35,946 nucleotides of DNA from Flavobacterium frigoritolerans (GCF_025847275.1 NZ_JAOZEV010000025.1:1-35946), one strand, 5' to 3'. Positions 8,151 through 16,253 are shown, counted from the first letter of the stretch. Program-made: numbers and translations. The notes: generated by a model not told the origin, from the sequence alone.

Positions 8151-8187
8151 CAAGCTGGACTATGTCTAAATTTTAAACCTAAAGAAG

Positions 8188-8388
8188 ATGAAAAGAATTT
8201 TTATAGTAGCGTGTTTTATAGCAACCAATGTGGTTTTCGTATCTTGTACAAATGATGATGTTGAAGATACAATAAACAAGAATAAATTATCAATAGCAGC
8301 AGATACTCCGGATGATGGTCCATCTGACTCAGGAGGTGATGGTCAAAATGGACAAACTCCAATTCCGCCTCCAAAGAAAAAACCATAA
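8188..8388 (+). CDS. Small lipoprotein
   Basis: 66 residues. A lipoprotein signal peptide (KRIFIVACFIATNVVFVSC) has its lipobox Cys at 20. The mature part is short, Asp/Gly-rich (DDVEDT, DTPDDGPSDSGGDG) and ends PIPPPKKKP, so it is probably a disordered, membrane-anchored tail. It lies 58 nt upstream of the TPR sensor kinase on the same strand. A role as ligand, regulator or accessory of that kinase is inferred from position only. Confidence 0.8.
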   Translation: MKRIFIVACFIATNVVFVSCTNDDVEDTINKNKLSIAADTPDDGPSDSGGDGQNGQTPIPPPKKKP

Positions 8389-8446
8389 TTAATTACCTTA
8401 ATTAAATATAAACCTCAATTTAATTAATTTTCAGTATTTTCGGGAA

Positions 8447-10153
8447 ATGAAACTTATCAAGGTGCATTTCCCGATTTTTATTTTAACCTTAGTTCTGACG
8501 ATATCTTCCTGTGAAAAAAAAATAGATATAATTACAGAAACAAAAACCAACTATACTAATTATTTAGCATTAGCAGATGAGCATTTTAATAATCAAACAT
8601 ATGACAGTGCTTTTTATTATTATAATAAATCCAGGTTAGAATGCAAGGCTGATGAAAATGAAAAAATAATTTATGCCTATTTAAAAATGGCAGTTACACA
8701 ACAAATTCAAGGAGATTATTCGGGTAGTGAGACAAGTGCTACTGAAGCGATTCCCTTTTTTACAAAAACAACCAATTCTTACTATAAATGTGCTGTTTAC
8801 AATAACCTAGGTATAAATTATGAAAGATTAAACGAATATGATGATGCTATTTATAATTATAATCAAGCAATAAAATATGCCGAAATAGGTCTGCAAAAAG
8901 ACGTTTTAAGTAATAATATCGCAGTAGCTTATATAGGAAAGACTAATTATGAAAAAGCTCTAAACATACTATATCCTTTAAGTCTAAAGAAAGACATTGC
9001 AAATAATCCTGGAAATCATGCACGAATACTCGACAATTTAGGATATTCATATTACAAATTAGATAATCCAAAAGCAGTCGAATATATAGAACAATCAAAA
9101 TTAATAAGACAAAACATAAATGATGACTTTGGTATAACTACAAGTTTTCTTCACTTATCAGAACTATATTCGAACAACAATACCAAACTTGCTCATAAAT
9201 ATGCAAATCTAGCTTATCTAAAAGCAACCGAAACAAATAATGTAAATGATCGCCTATTATCATTAAACTTATTAATTAAAAACTCTAATGGTGAAAAATT
9301 AAAGAAAACAACCCTTCTTTATTTAAAAATAAACGACAGTATTATTAAAGCCAGACAGAAAGCTAAAAATCAGTTTGCAAAAATCAAATACGATTCTAAA
9401 AAAGATCGGGAAGAAAATCTAAAGCTGAAAGCCCAAAAAGCAGAAAATGCATTGCAATTAGAAAAAGTAAAAAACAGAAATCTAAGCTTATATATTGTAA
9501 TTGGTCTTGTTTTTGGATCTATTTTTTTCCTTTATTACTATTTAACTACAAAAGGAAGACGGGAAAAGACTGCTGCTGTTTATGAGTCTGAAACCAGAAT
9601 TTCTAAAAAACTACATGATGAACTAGCCAATGAAGTCTATCATACCATTGTTTTAGCAGAAACCAAAGATTTGTCTTCGTCTGAAAATAAAGAAATTCTC
9701 CTTTCAAATTTAGATACAATATACTCTGGTACCCGAAATATTTCGAGACAAAACAGCACTATTGATACTGGAGAAAACTTCAAAGATGAATTAAAAGAAA
9801 TGCTATCTAGTTATAATGGTAATGAAGTAAGCGTAATTATAAAGGATAATAATGATATTAATTGGTCAAAAATACAATCTGAGAAAAAAATTGCAGTTTA
9901 CCGAGTATTACAAGAATTGCTGGTAAATATGAAAAAACACAGTCAATGCTCTTTTGTTGTCATTGGCTTTGAAGAAAATGATAAACAAGTACAAATACAA
10001 TATTCTGATAACGGGATTGGTTTTAGTGGAAAAATGAATTTAAGAAATGGTCTTAAGAATGCGGAAAACCGTATTCTTAACATAAAAGGAACGCTTACTT
10101 TTGAATCTGAACCTAACAAAGGATTAAAAGTAAAAATCACATTTCCAAAATAA
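8447..10153 (+). CDS. TPR-repeat lipoprotein sensor histidine kinase (HisKA_3 type)
   Basis: 568 residues. A lipobox-like signal (TLVLTISSC, Cys22) suggests a lipid-anchored periplasmic N-terminus. TPR-like helical repeats cover about 35-265 (for example ALADEHFNNQTYDSAFYYYNKS and AVYNNLGINYERLNEYDDAIYNYNQAI). A coiled coil (300-345) leads to a membrane helix (347-367). The cytosolic part has the NarL-type dimerisation motif with phospho-acceptor H390 (SKKLHDELANE) and an ATPase domain with an N box (ELLVNMKKHS, N494), DNGIGF (521-526) and a GLKNAENRI lid region. The response regulator starts 9 nt downstream, so the two form a two-component system. The signal is unknown. Confidence 0.93.
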   Translation: MKLIKVHFPIFILTLVLTISSCEKKIDIITETKTNYTNYLALADEHFNNQTYDSAFYYYNKSRLECKADENEKIIYAYLKMAVTQQIQGDYSGSETSATEAIPFFTKTTNSYYKCAVYNNLGINYERLNEYDDAIYNYNQAIKYAEIGLQKDVLSNNIAVAYIGKTNYEKALNILYPLSLKKDIANNPGNHARILDNLGYSYYKLDNPKAVEYIEQSKLIRQNINDDFGITTSFLHLSELYSNNNTKLAHKYANLAYLKATETNNVNDRLLSLNLLIKNSNGEKLKKTTLLYLKINDSIIKARQKAKNQFAKIKYDSKKDREENLKLKAQKAENALQLEKVKNRNLSLYIVIGLVFGSIFFLYYYLTTKGRREKTAAVYESETRISKKLHDELANEVYHTIVLAETKDLSSSENKEILLSNLDTIYSGTRNISRQNSTIDTGENFKDELKEMLSSYNGNEVSVIIKDNNDINWSKIQSEKKIAVYRVLQELLVNMKKHSQCSFVVIGFEENDKQVQIQYSDNGIGFSGKMNLRNGLKNAENRILNIKGTLTFESEPNKGLKVKITFPK

Positions 10154-10162
10154 TACACTTAT

Positions 10163-10831
10163 ATGTTTACAAAAGTTTTAATAGCAGAAGATATAGATTT
10201 TAATGATATTGCAGTTAAGCAAGTGCTTCAGGAACTAAATGTTCCCGAAATAATATATACTAAATATTGTGATGATGCTTTACTTAAAATTAGGGGAGCT
10301 GCCCTTGAAAATAATCCTTACCAATTATTAATTACTGATTTATCCTTTAAACCAGATCATCGAGAAAACAATTTAAAATCTGGTGAAGAACTTATTGCTG
10401 CAGTAAGAGAATTATTTCCAGAAATAAAAATAATTGCATTTTCTATTGAAGATAAATCTTATCGCATAAAATCTCTATTTGACAATTTTAACATCAATGG
10501 TTTTGTAATGAAAGGGCGCAATAGTATTCCTGAATTAAAGAAAGCGGTACAAAATGCTTTTGATACTGATGAAAAATATCTTTCGCAAGAATTAAATTAT
10601 ATCTTTCGGGACAAAACGACCAATGAAATAGACAATTATGATATTCAACTTATCAAATATCTTTCTATAGGCGTCTCTCAGGACAATATGGAAGCTAAAT
10701 TTAAAGAAGTTGGCATTACTCCTAATAGCAAAAGTTCTATCGAAAAACGCATTAACAAACTTAAAATTTACTTCAAGGCCAATAATCCCACACATCTTGT
10801 AGCAATTGCTAAAGATTTAGGTTTAGTATAA
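10163..10831 (+). CDS. Response regulator, REC plus atypical C-terminal HTH
   Basis: 222 residues, partner of the TPR kinase. The receiver domain (1-125) has acidic residues E9 and D10, phospho-acceptor D59 (LLITDLSF), S94 in the Thr/Ser position and K117. The C-terminal 60 residues (LIKYLSIGVSQDNMEAKFKE, then SIEKRINKLKIYF) look like a divergent helix-turn-helix of LuxR type rather than a canonical one. It is the natural candidate to bind the CCGTAA-type palindromes found upstream of this locus and of the next two genes; that link is inference. Confidence 0.9.
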   Translation: MFTKVLIAEDIDFNDIAVKQVLQELNVPEIIYTKYCDDALLKIRGAALENNPYQLLITDLSFKPDHRENNLKSGEELIAAVRELFPEIKIIAFSIEDKSYRIKSLFDNFNINGFVMKGRNSIPELKKAVQNAFDTDEKYLSQELNYIFRDKTTNEIDNYDIQLIKYLSIGVSQDNMEAKFKEVGITPNSKSSIEKRINKLKIYFKANNPTHLVAIAKDLGLV

Positions 10832-10863
10832 ACGTACTTTTTATTTTTCTGCATCTCTATACT

Positions 10864-10908
10864 TTACGGATTTCCGTAAGGATAGTCAATTGCATATTTA
10901 TAAGTTTG
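10864..10908 (+). promoter_or_regulatory. Palindromic operator plus -7 box for the 80-residue protein
   Basis: TTACGGATTTCCGTAA (10864-10879, arms of 7 bp around TT) is followed after 21 nt by TAAGTTTG (10901-10908), a good TAnnTTTG box. No TTTG -33 element is at normal distance, as expected for an activator-dependent promoter. The gene starts at 10928. Confidence 0.6.
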
Positions 10909-10927
10909 GCAAACCAAATTTTATCTT

Positions 10928-11170
10928 ATGAAGAGTACTTATCTTATACTACTATCAAAAAAATATTTAGCAAAAAATATCTCTCCCAAAAACAAAATTA
11001 TACTTAAAACAACTCTTCTTTGTTTCTTATTGTCTTATGGGATAGCTATTTTAGGCTCGGTAACGGGATGTATTGATTTAGATTGGAAATTATTATTTAT
11101 TCCAGCAATAATAATTTTTCAAATCGTACTACTCATACTTGCAATTATAAATAGATATAAAAAAGTATAA
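10928..11170 (+). CDS. Small two-helix membrane protein of unknown function
   Basis: 80 residues, not recognised. A basic N-terminus (KKYLAKNISPKNK) precedes two hydrophobic helices (about 25-47 and 54-75) joined by a short loop GCIDLDWK; it ends NRYKKV, so both ends are probably cytosolic. It follows the response regulator and has its own operator-bearing promoter of the same design as the nuclease-like gene downstream, so it is probably a target of the two-component system. Confidence 0.65.
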   Translation: MKSTYLILLSKKYLAKNISPKNKIILKTTLLCFLLSYGIAILGSVTGCIDLDWKLLFIPAIIIFQIVLLILAIINRYKKV

Positions 11171-11256
11171 ACCTATTTAAATAGTTCTCTTATTCTTATT
11201 CTGGTAATTGCAACTCTTCTTTTAAAAACACACATTTTATTTATTATTTCACAGAA

Positions 11257-11300
11257 TGCGGAAATCCGTAACAAACTGTTTTACAATGAGATTAAGTTTG
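11257..11300 (+). promoter_or_regulatory. Palindromic operator plus -7 box for the PD-(D/E)XK gene
   Basis: ATGCGGAAATCCGTAA (11257-11272) matches the complement of the operator at 10864 at 14 of 16 positions. TAAGTTTG (11293-11300) follows after 20 nt, again without a -33 TTTG. The gene starts at 11333. Confidence 0.58.
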
Positions 11301-11332
11301 ATGTATTAATAATTTAACTTAAACTACTAAAT

Positions 11333-12391
11333 ATGGAAATCAATACACAACTAAAATCATTAGCTGATAAGATTAATCAATTGAAAGATAAAATAGAAAC
11401 TGAGGAATCGACTAAGCATGCTTTTGTTTTGCCTTTTATAAATATATTAGGTTATGATGCATTTAACCCTCTGGAAGTTGTTCCTGAATTTACTGCAGAT
11501 ATTGGATTAAAAAAAGGAGAAAAGGTCGATTATGCCATTTATCAAAATGGTGAACCTATTATAATTGTAGAATGTAAAAGTTGGAAACAAGACCTTACTA
11601 CACATAGTTCACAACTTTTTAGATACTTCCATGTTACTAAAACACGTTTTGCACTTTTGACAAATGGAATTCAATATCAATTTTTCACTGACCTTGATGA
11701 AAAAAACAAAATGGATCAGAAACCATTTTTCGAATTTGACATCACTAATCTTAAAGAGAATACAACTCTTGAAATTTCTAAATTTCATAAATCAAATTTC
11801 AATGTCGAAAATATCGTTACAAATGCCAGTGCTTTAAAATATACTAAAGAGATTAAGAAACAAATAAATGATGAACTAGAAAATCCTTCTAATGAGTTTA
11901 TCAAGCTTTTTGCAAACAAGGTATATACTGGTAGACTTACTGAGAAAGTTGTGGACGAATTTAAAGATTTAGTGCAAAAAGCTTTTAATCAATTTATAAG
12001 CGAAAAAATTAATGATCGCTTAAATGCAGCATTGAACAAAGAAATTATCAAACAAAAAGAAGAACAAATTGAAGTTGTTGAAGAAAATAAAATTATTACA
12101 ACTGAGGAGGAATTAGAAGCTCATAAAATTGTAGTTGCTATTTTAAGACGAATACTACCTACAAACAGAATTATTCATCGGGATACTCAATCTTACTTTG
12201 GGATATTATTAGATGATAATAATAGAAAACCTTTGTGTCGACTTCACTTAAATAGTGCAAAGAAATACATCGGTCTTTTTAACGATAATAAAACCGAAAT
12301 AAAACAACCTATAGAATCCATTGATGACATTTATCAATTTGAAAAAGAGTTACTAGAAACTGTAGGATTGTATGAAAAAGAGAATAACTAA
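11333..12391 (+). CDS. Stand-alone PD-(D/E)XK nuclease-like protein (HsdR-N related)
   Basis: 352 residues. The N-terminal part resembles the nuclease domain of type I restriction HsdR subunits: D66 in KVDYAIY, E80-C-K82 in IIIVECKSW, and Q94 in HSSQLFRYF form a complete PD-(D/E)XK-Q site. This fits the COG4748-like stand-alone group. The middle is helical and charged (about 180-255) and a C-terminal domain (260-350) contains LCRLHLNSAKKYIGLF. No methylase or specificity subunit lies nearby, so it is not a normal restriction system. A role in defence or DNA processing is possible. It is first of four same-strand genes and sits behind a palindromic operator. Confidence 0.82.
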   Translation: MEINTQLKSLADKINQLKDKIETEESTKHAFVLPFINILGYDAFNPLEVVPEFTADIGLKKGEKVDYAIYQNGEPIIIVECKSWKQDLTTHSSQLFRYFHVTKTRFALLTNGIQYQFFTDLDEKNKMDQKPFFEFDITNLKENTTLEISKFHKSNFNVENIVTNASALKYTKEIKKQINDELENPSNEFIKLFANKVYTGRLTEKVVDEFKDLVQKAFNQFISEKINDRLNAALNKEIIKQKEEQIEVVEENKIITTEEELEAHKIVVAILRRILPTNRIIHRDTQSYFGILLDDNNRKPLCRLHLNSAKKYIGLFNDNKTEIKQPIESIDDIYQFEKELLETVGLYEKENN

Positions 12392-12416
12392 TCACAAAAA
12401 ACATCAAAACAAAGCA

Positions 12417-12833
12417 ATGCAAGTATTTAAAATTCTAATCTATAGTCTTTTTTTCGGGTTTATAGGGTGTAAAAATGGACAACCAAAGGCAGAAAAAGAT
12501 AAGCCTCAACCGTTTTACAAAGAAGTAATAACTGCTGCTGATGTAAAATCTATTACTCCCGAAGAAGCCAAAACGTACCATAAAGATATAAACTACCAGT
12601 ACGAATATCGAACTGGTACATCTGGTAATTATGAATATACTTATGATGTAAATGGCTATGACCAAGATGGTGATTTAGTTACTGGAATTATAAATATTGA
12701 GAAAAAATACGGAGCAGGGATAATAATAGATAATAATGATGAGGAAATTGAAATAATAGCTGAATGGATTGATTATGGTAGATTAAAAGCTACAGATAAA
12801 AATGGGAATGAATATACTCTGGTAGTCAATTGA
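12417..12833 (+). CDS. Lipoprotein of unknown function
   Basis: 138 residues from the chosen start at 12417; an earlier in-frame ATG at 12372 overlaps the preceding gene and would place 15 polar residues before the signal peptide. From MQVFKILIYSLFFGFIGC the lipobox (FIGC) is well placed. The mature part has FYKEVITAADVKSITPEEAKTY and a YEYRTGTSGNYEYTYDVNGYD segment, then strand-rich sequence ending EWIDYGRLKATDKNGNEYTL. It looks like a small beta-rich, lipid-anchored domain. It lies 25 nt after the nuclease-like gene and 24 nt before the next. Confidence 0.82.
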   Translation: MQVFKILIYSLFFGFIGCKNGQPKAEKDKPQPFYKEVITAADVKSITPEEAKTYHKDINYQYEYRTGTSGNYEYTYDVNGYDQDGDLVTGIINIEKKYGAGIIIDNNDEEIEIIAEWIDYGRLKATDKNGNEYTLVVN

Positions 12834-12857
12834 TCTTAAATAATAACAAAAAAAAAC

Positions 12858-13067
12858 ATGAAATTTATTATACTAATTTTGTTCATTACTCTTACCTCAT
12901 TTAATCTGGCAGAAACCAATGTATATGCATGTGGTGCGAGTGGCGCAAAAAAGTACCATTACAAAGAATCTTGCCGTGGTTTAAGTTCTTGTAAACGAGA
13001 AATAACAAAACTTACTTTAAAACAGGCACAAGGCTATGGCCTTACTCTTTGTGGCTGGGAGAACTAG
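12858..13067 (+). CDS. Small exported Cys/His protein
   Basis: 69 residues with a signal peptide (KFIILILFITLTSFNLAE). The mature part contains KKYHYKESCRGL (H34, C39), C45, and ITKLTLKQAQGYGLTLCGW (C65). The H-x4-C..L / I.L..A...GY..C layout is like the short putative metal-binding motif often seen C-terminal to secreted nuclease or ComEC-type domains. Here it is a separate protein 44 nt before a secreted DNase I-like nuclease, so it may be an accessory of that enzyme. The last part of the motif is reduced: one Cys where many relatives have CxxC. Confidence 0.75.
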   Translation: MKFIILILFITLTSFNLAETNVYACGASGAKKYHYKESCRGLSSCKREITKLTLKQAQGYGLTLCGWEN

Positions 13068-13086
13068 GTAATTCTAGGATAATCTT

Positions 13087-13094
13087 TATATTTG
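13087..13094 (+). promoter_or_regulatory. Possible -7 box (TATATTTG) before the secreted nuclease
   Basis: A TAnnTTTG match 17 nt before the ATG at 13112; it may give the nuclease gene its own promoter besides read-through from upstream. No matching -33 element. Confidence 0.3.
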
Positions 13095-13111
13095 AGAATT
13101 AATATTTACAA

Positions 13112-13915
13112 ATGAGAATCCCATTTATACTCCTATTTCTTTTTCTGACAACATTCTTTTATGCCCAAACCAAAGTACTTTCCTGGAATATCGAAAACTT
13201 TGGTAAATCAAAATCAGAACAAGAAATTAACTCTATCGCTAACACAATAAAAAATCATGATATTATTGCAATTCAAGAAGTTGTAGCTGGTTATGGTGGT
13301 TCTCAAGCAGTAGCAAGATTAGTAGATGAACTAAATAGAAAAGGAACAAAATGGGATTATGCTATTAGTAACCCTACAAGCAGTAGCGCTTACAAAACAG
13401 AACGATATGCATTTCTCTGGAAAACTAATAAAGTAAAACTAAAAGGAAAACCTTGGCTTGAAAAGCAATATGAAAAACAAATAGATCGTGAACCTTACTT
13501 TGCTACTTTTGAAAAAGACGGCAAAAATTTTACGATTGTAAACTTCCACGCTATTACAAAAAGCAAACAACCAGAAACAGAAATTAAGCATTTTAAGTTT
13601 TTACCTCAGCAATATCCTAATCTAAACTTAATTTTTGTAGGTGACTTCAATTGTCCTCAATCGCATACTGTCTTTAATCCGTTGAAGAATATGGGATACC
13701 GACCAATTCTAGAAAACCAAAAAACATCGTTGAAACAAAAATGCATTACTAACCAATGTTTAGCTTCTGAATTTGATAATATTTTTTATCACTCCTCAAA
13801 AATAAAAATAATAAACAAAGGGATAATTCATTTTTATAAAGATTATAACTCCTTAAAAGAAGCACGAAAAATATCTGATCACATTCCGATATGGATGGAA
13901 TTTTCTTTAAATTAA
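13112..13915 (+). CDS. Secreted DNase I-like endonuclease/exonuclease/phosphatase protein
   Basis: 267 residues with a signal peptide ending near FFYAQ (1-19). The EEP fold motifs are in order: SWNIENFG (N26/N29), IQEVV (metal-binding E56), ERYAFLWK (R98), VNFHA (H146), GDFNCP (D178, N180) and SDHIPIW (catalytic D256-H257). An active Mg-dependent nuclease or phosphodiesterase in the periplasm or outside is likely. No T9SS C-terminal domain is present. It is last of the four-gene group and its stop overlaps by 4 bp the stop of the convergent gene at 13912. Confidence 0.9.
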   Translation: MRIPFILLFLFLTTFFYAQTKVLSWNIENFGKSKSEQEINSIANTIKNHDIIAIQEVVAGYGGSQAVARLVDELNRKGTKWDYAISNPTSSSAYKTERYAFLWKTNKVKLKGKPWLEKQYEKQIDREPYFATFEKDGKNFTIVNFHAITKSKQPETEIKHFKFLPQQYPNLNLIFVGDFNCPQSHTVFNPLKNMGYRPILENQKTSLKQKCITNQCLASEFDNIFYHSSKIKIINKGIIHFYKDYNSLKEARKISDHIPIWMEFSLN

Positions 13916-15171
13916 GTTTTAAGTTTTTTCTTTTTTGCAGCTGGAAATAAAACATTGTTAAGAATTAATCGGTATCCAGGTGAATTTGGATGTAAATCTA
14001 AAACTGTGGGTGGATCACCTACTTTATGTTGGTAATCTTCAGGATCATGTCCTCCAAAAAAAGTAAACATCCCTTTACCTTTTTCACCATGAATGTATCT
14101 TACTTCACCATTTATCTCGCATGTTCCCATTACCAAAGCACTCGATTTTACAAAGGCGGCATCAAACGAAGTCGTTTGTCCCATAAATCCTTTTACTAAT
14201 TGTGTATGATTTTGACACAACATACTAGGAATTGGATCCCATTTTGCCGAAAATTCCATTAAAGTAAAATAATCCTTTTCCATAGATACACGTCTTTTCG
14301 GAGTCATATCTATATCTGAAAACTCATATACTTCGGGTTTACGCTCTAAAGTAAAATCTCTAAAAGCAAACGAATTAGCATAATTAAGCTTCGACTGATA
14401 GTTTGGCTCACTCGTATCACCATCAAACATTGCTTCACAAATATCAACACCGTCTGCAGCCAAAGCTATATCAAAACTATCTGTTGCTGAACACATTGCA
14501 AACATAAATCCTCCACCTATAACAAAATCTCTAATTTTTTTGGCTACAGCTCCTTTTTCTTTTGATACTTTATCATATCCTAATTTAGTTGCTAATGCTT
14601 CTGCATCTTTCTTTTGCTCTATATACCATGGTGTATTTTTATAAGCTGCATAAAACTTACCATATTGTCCTGTAAAATCTTCATGATGCAAATGCAACCA
14701 ATCGTATAACAATAGCTGATCACTTAGAACTTCTTCATCATAAATTGGAGTAAAAGGTATTTCTGCATACGTTAATACCAAAGTCACTGCATCATCCCAA
14801 GGCTGTTTTCCTTTTGGTGTGTAAACTGCTATTTTGGGTGCTTTCTCGAGAATAACTGTTTCCATATTCTGTGATGGGCTCGAAATTTCATTTAAAATAG
14901 AATTTTCTTCACTATCAGAAAGTATTTCAAAACTAACCCCTCGGATCTTACATTCTTTTCGAATCTCTTCTGCATCTGGTAACAAAAAAGAACCTCCTCT
15001 ATAATTAAGCAACCAACTGGCTTTATAATTTTTACTTAAGCACCAATAGGTTATACCATAAGCTTTTAAATGATTTTGCTGTGTCGTTTCGTCCATTGGA
15101 AGCAAAATAAATGATGCCTTGCCGCTAAATGATAATAAAAAGAAGAAAACATAAGCAATATAATATTTCAT
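13912..15171 (-). CDS. Exported protein of the flavobacterial 'asparagine synthetase B' family
   Basis: 419 residues with a signal peptide (KYYIAYVFFFLLSFSGKAS). I recognise the family from flavobacterial genomes, where it is labelled asparagine synthetase B, but I see no ATP-pyrophosphatase motif and export argues against a synthetase. Conserved-looking segments are LLNYRGGSFLLPD, KIAVYTPKGKQPWDDAVT, LHLHHEDFTGQYGKF, GGGFMFAMCSATDSFDIAL and FTFFGGHDPEDYQH. The GGGFMFAMC stretch and the alpha/beta pattern recall class I glutamine-amidotransferase-like folds. The true reaction is unknown. It is divergent from the 50-residue microprotein gene. Confidence 0.85.
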   Translation of the reverse strand: MKYYIAYVFFFLLSFSGKASFILLPMDETTQQNHLKAYGITYWCLSKNYKASWLLNYRGGSFLLPDAEEIRKECKIRGVSFEILSDSEENSILNEISSPSQNMETVILEKAPKIAVYTPKGKQPWDDAVTLVLTYAEIPFTPIYDEEVLSDQLLLYDWLHLHHEDFTGQYGKFYAAYKNTPWYIEQKKDAEALATKLGYDKVSKEKGAVAKKIRDFVIGGGFMFAMCSATDSFDIALAADGVDICEAMFDGDTSEPNYQSKLNYANSFAFRDFTLERKPEVYEFSDIDMTPKRRVSMEKDYFTLMEFSAKWDPIPSMLCQNHTQLVKGFMGQTTSFDAAFVKSSALVMGTCEINGEVRYIHGEKGKGMFTFFGGHDPEDYQHKVGDPPTVLDLHPNSPGYRLILNNVLFPAAKKKKLKT

Positions 15172-15235
15172 TTTAAATCTGTTTTATTTTTATCTCTCCT
15201 GATGTTAGATTATTCAATTATCCGTTTTAAAAAAA

Positions 15236-15282
15236 ACACGTAAAAACACGCGTAAATATTTGAGTAACTCTTGCTAAATTTG
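15236..15282 (+). promoter_or_regulatory. Palindromic operator plus -7 box for the microprotein gene
   Basis: ACACGTAAAAACACGCGT (15236-15253) matches the perfect palindrome at 18640 at 15 of 18 positions. After 21 nt comes TAAATTTG (15275-15282), a TAnnTTTG box. The start codon is at 15307. The architecture is identical to the one before the tail-collar gene. Confidence 0.6.
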
Positions 15283-15306
15283 CTTTTCTATAAAAACTAA
15301 TTAACT

Positions 15307-15459
15307 ATGAAATCACATATAATGAAACTTATTGAAACAAATAATAAAGCTAAACATACAAATTTATTTCGGAAGATAGGCATTTGTTTATTAGTACTGA
15401 CAATAATACTTTACTACGTTTTATCTATTCAATTTCTAACAAGCAGCGAAATTAATTAA
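15307..15459 (+). CDS. 50-residue membrane microprotein
   Basis: Open frame from ATG 15307 to TAA 15457-15459. A hydrophilic basic N-terminus (KSHIMKLIETNNKAKHTNLFRK) precedes one hydrophobic helix (IGICLLVLTIILYYVLSIQF) and a short polar tail (LTSSEIN). Positive charges before the helix predict N-in topology. It has its own promoter with the palindrome shared with the tail-collar operon, which is the main reason to call it real. It ends 5 nt from the stop of the convergent LuxR-type regulator. I recognise no homologue. A membrane signal, adaptor or anti-regulator role is possible. Confidence 0.6.
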   Translation: MKSHIMKLIETNNKAKHTNLFRKIGICLLVLTIILYYVLSIQFLTSSEIN

Positions 15460-15464
15460 GACTA

Positions 15465-16130
15465 TTAATTCGTAAAAGCTGCAATTTCGTTTTGAATTGC
15501 ATAAACAACTAATCCTGCTGTATTCCTGGACTCTGTTTTTAGTAATAAATTATTTCGATGTCCCTCAACAGTTCTGGGACTAATAAAAAGCTCTTCTGCT
15601 ATTTCGGCTGTACTTTTTTGTAAACAAATCAAGCGCAACACTTCAATTTCACGAGCTGAAAGAAAGTTAGTATCCAGACTACATCGGGTATTTTTACCTG
15701 CTTTAGCTATTTCTTGAATAATTTTAAGCACATTATCGTTATAATAATACCCTTTAGTGCTCACTTCATTAATTGTAAAGATTAAATCTTTTGGTGTTGT
15801 ATTTTTTATTAAATAAGAAACTACTCCAACTTCTAACATATTTGCGACAAAAGATTTGGTATCATAACTTGTTAAAGCAATCACTTTAATATCAGGGAAT
15901 TTTTTGTGAATAATTTTGGTTGCTTCTACTCCATTTAAAATTGGCATTTTTAAATCGATAATAACAATGTCTGGTTGACTAGATGATTTATTTAGATAAG
16001 ATATAAGTTCATTTCCATTTGATGCCTCGTAAATAACCTTTAAATTCTCTTCTCTTTCCAACAAAAAGATAATCCCTTTGCGAAATAAAACTTCATCATC
16101 AACTAAAATTATTTTTATGGGGGCTTTCAT
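15465..16130 (-). CDS. LuxR/NarL-family response regulator
   Basis: 221 residues. Receiver domain with D11-D12, phospho-acceptor D59 (VIIDLKMP), T87 (ALTSYD) and K109; C-terminal LuxR-type HTH (about 157-213) with LSAREIEVLRLICLQKS, AEIAEELFISPRTVEGH. Normal length for the family. It lies 123 nt downstream of the histidine kinase on the same strand and is probably its partner. I propose that it binds the ACACGTAT/ATACGTGT palindromes at 15236 and 18640, since these flank the regulator locus and sit at activator distance from -7 boxes; this is inference. Confidence 0.95.
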   Translation of the reverse strand: MKAPIKIILVDDEVLFRKGIIFLLEREENLKVIYEASNGNELISYLNKSSSQPDIVIIDLKMPILNGVEATKIIHKKFPDIKVIALTSYDTKSFVANMLEVGVVSYLIKNTTPKDLIFTINEVSTKGYYYNDNVLKIIQEIAKAGKNTRCSLDTNFLSAREIEVLRLICLQKSTAEIAEELFISPRTVEGHRNNLLLKTESRNTAGLVVYAIQNEIAAFTN

Positions 16131-16253
16131 TTTTTCAAAATATCACTAGTTACTTATAATTTCTTAACAAATTAAATATCAAAAAATTACAAAAAAAACT
16201 ATTTACCTTACGAAAATACAAAAAATGTAAACTTAAACAATAATTTTTTATTT

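Larger units (their letters stand above)
7840..8187. other. Divergent intergenic region with two palindromic sites
   Basis: 348 bases between divergent genes. It contains a degenerate copy of the 16-bp TTACGGATTTCCGTAA-type site (8005-8020), a CCGCA-aag-TGCGG inverted repeat (8102-8114), and a perfect 8-bp-arm palindrome (8134-8150). A TCTAAATTTT stretch at about 8164-8173 may be a weak -7 region for the lipoprotein gene. No convincing gene is present. Confidence 0.5.

Noticed and set aside
11333..12391. Type I restriction system
   Set aside because: No helicase part, HsdM or HsdS is present; only the HsdR-N-like nuclease domain is seen.
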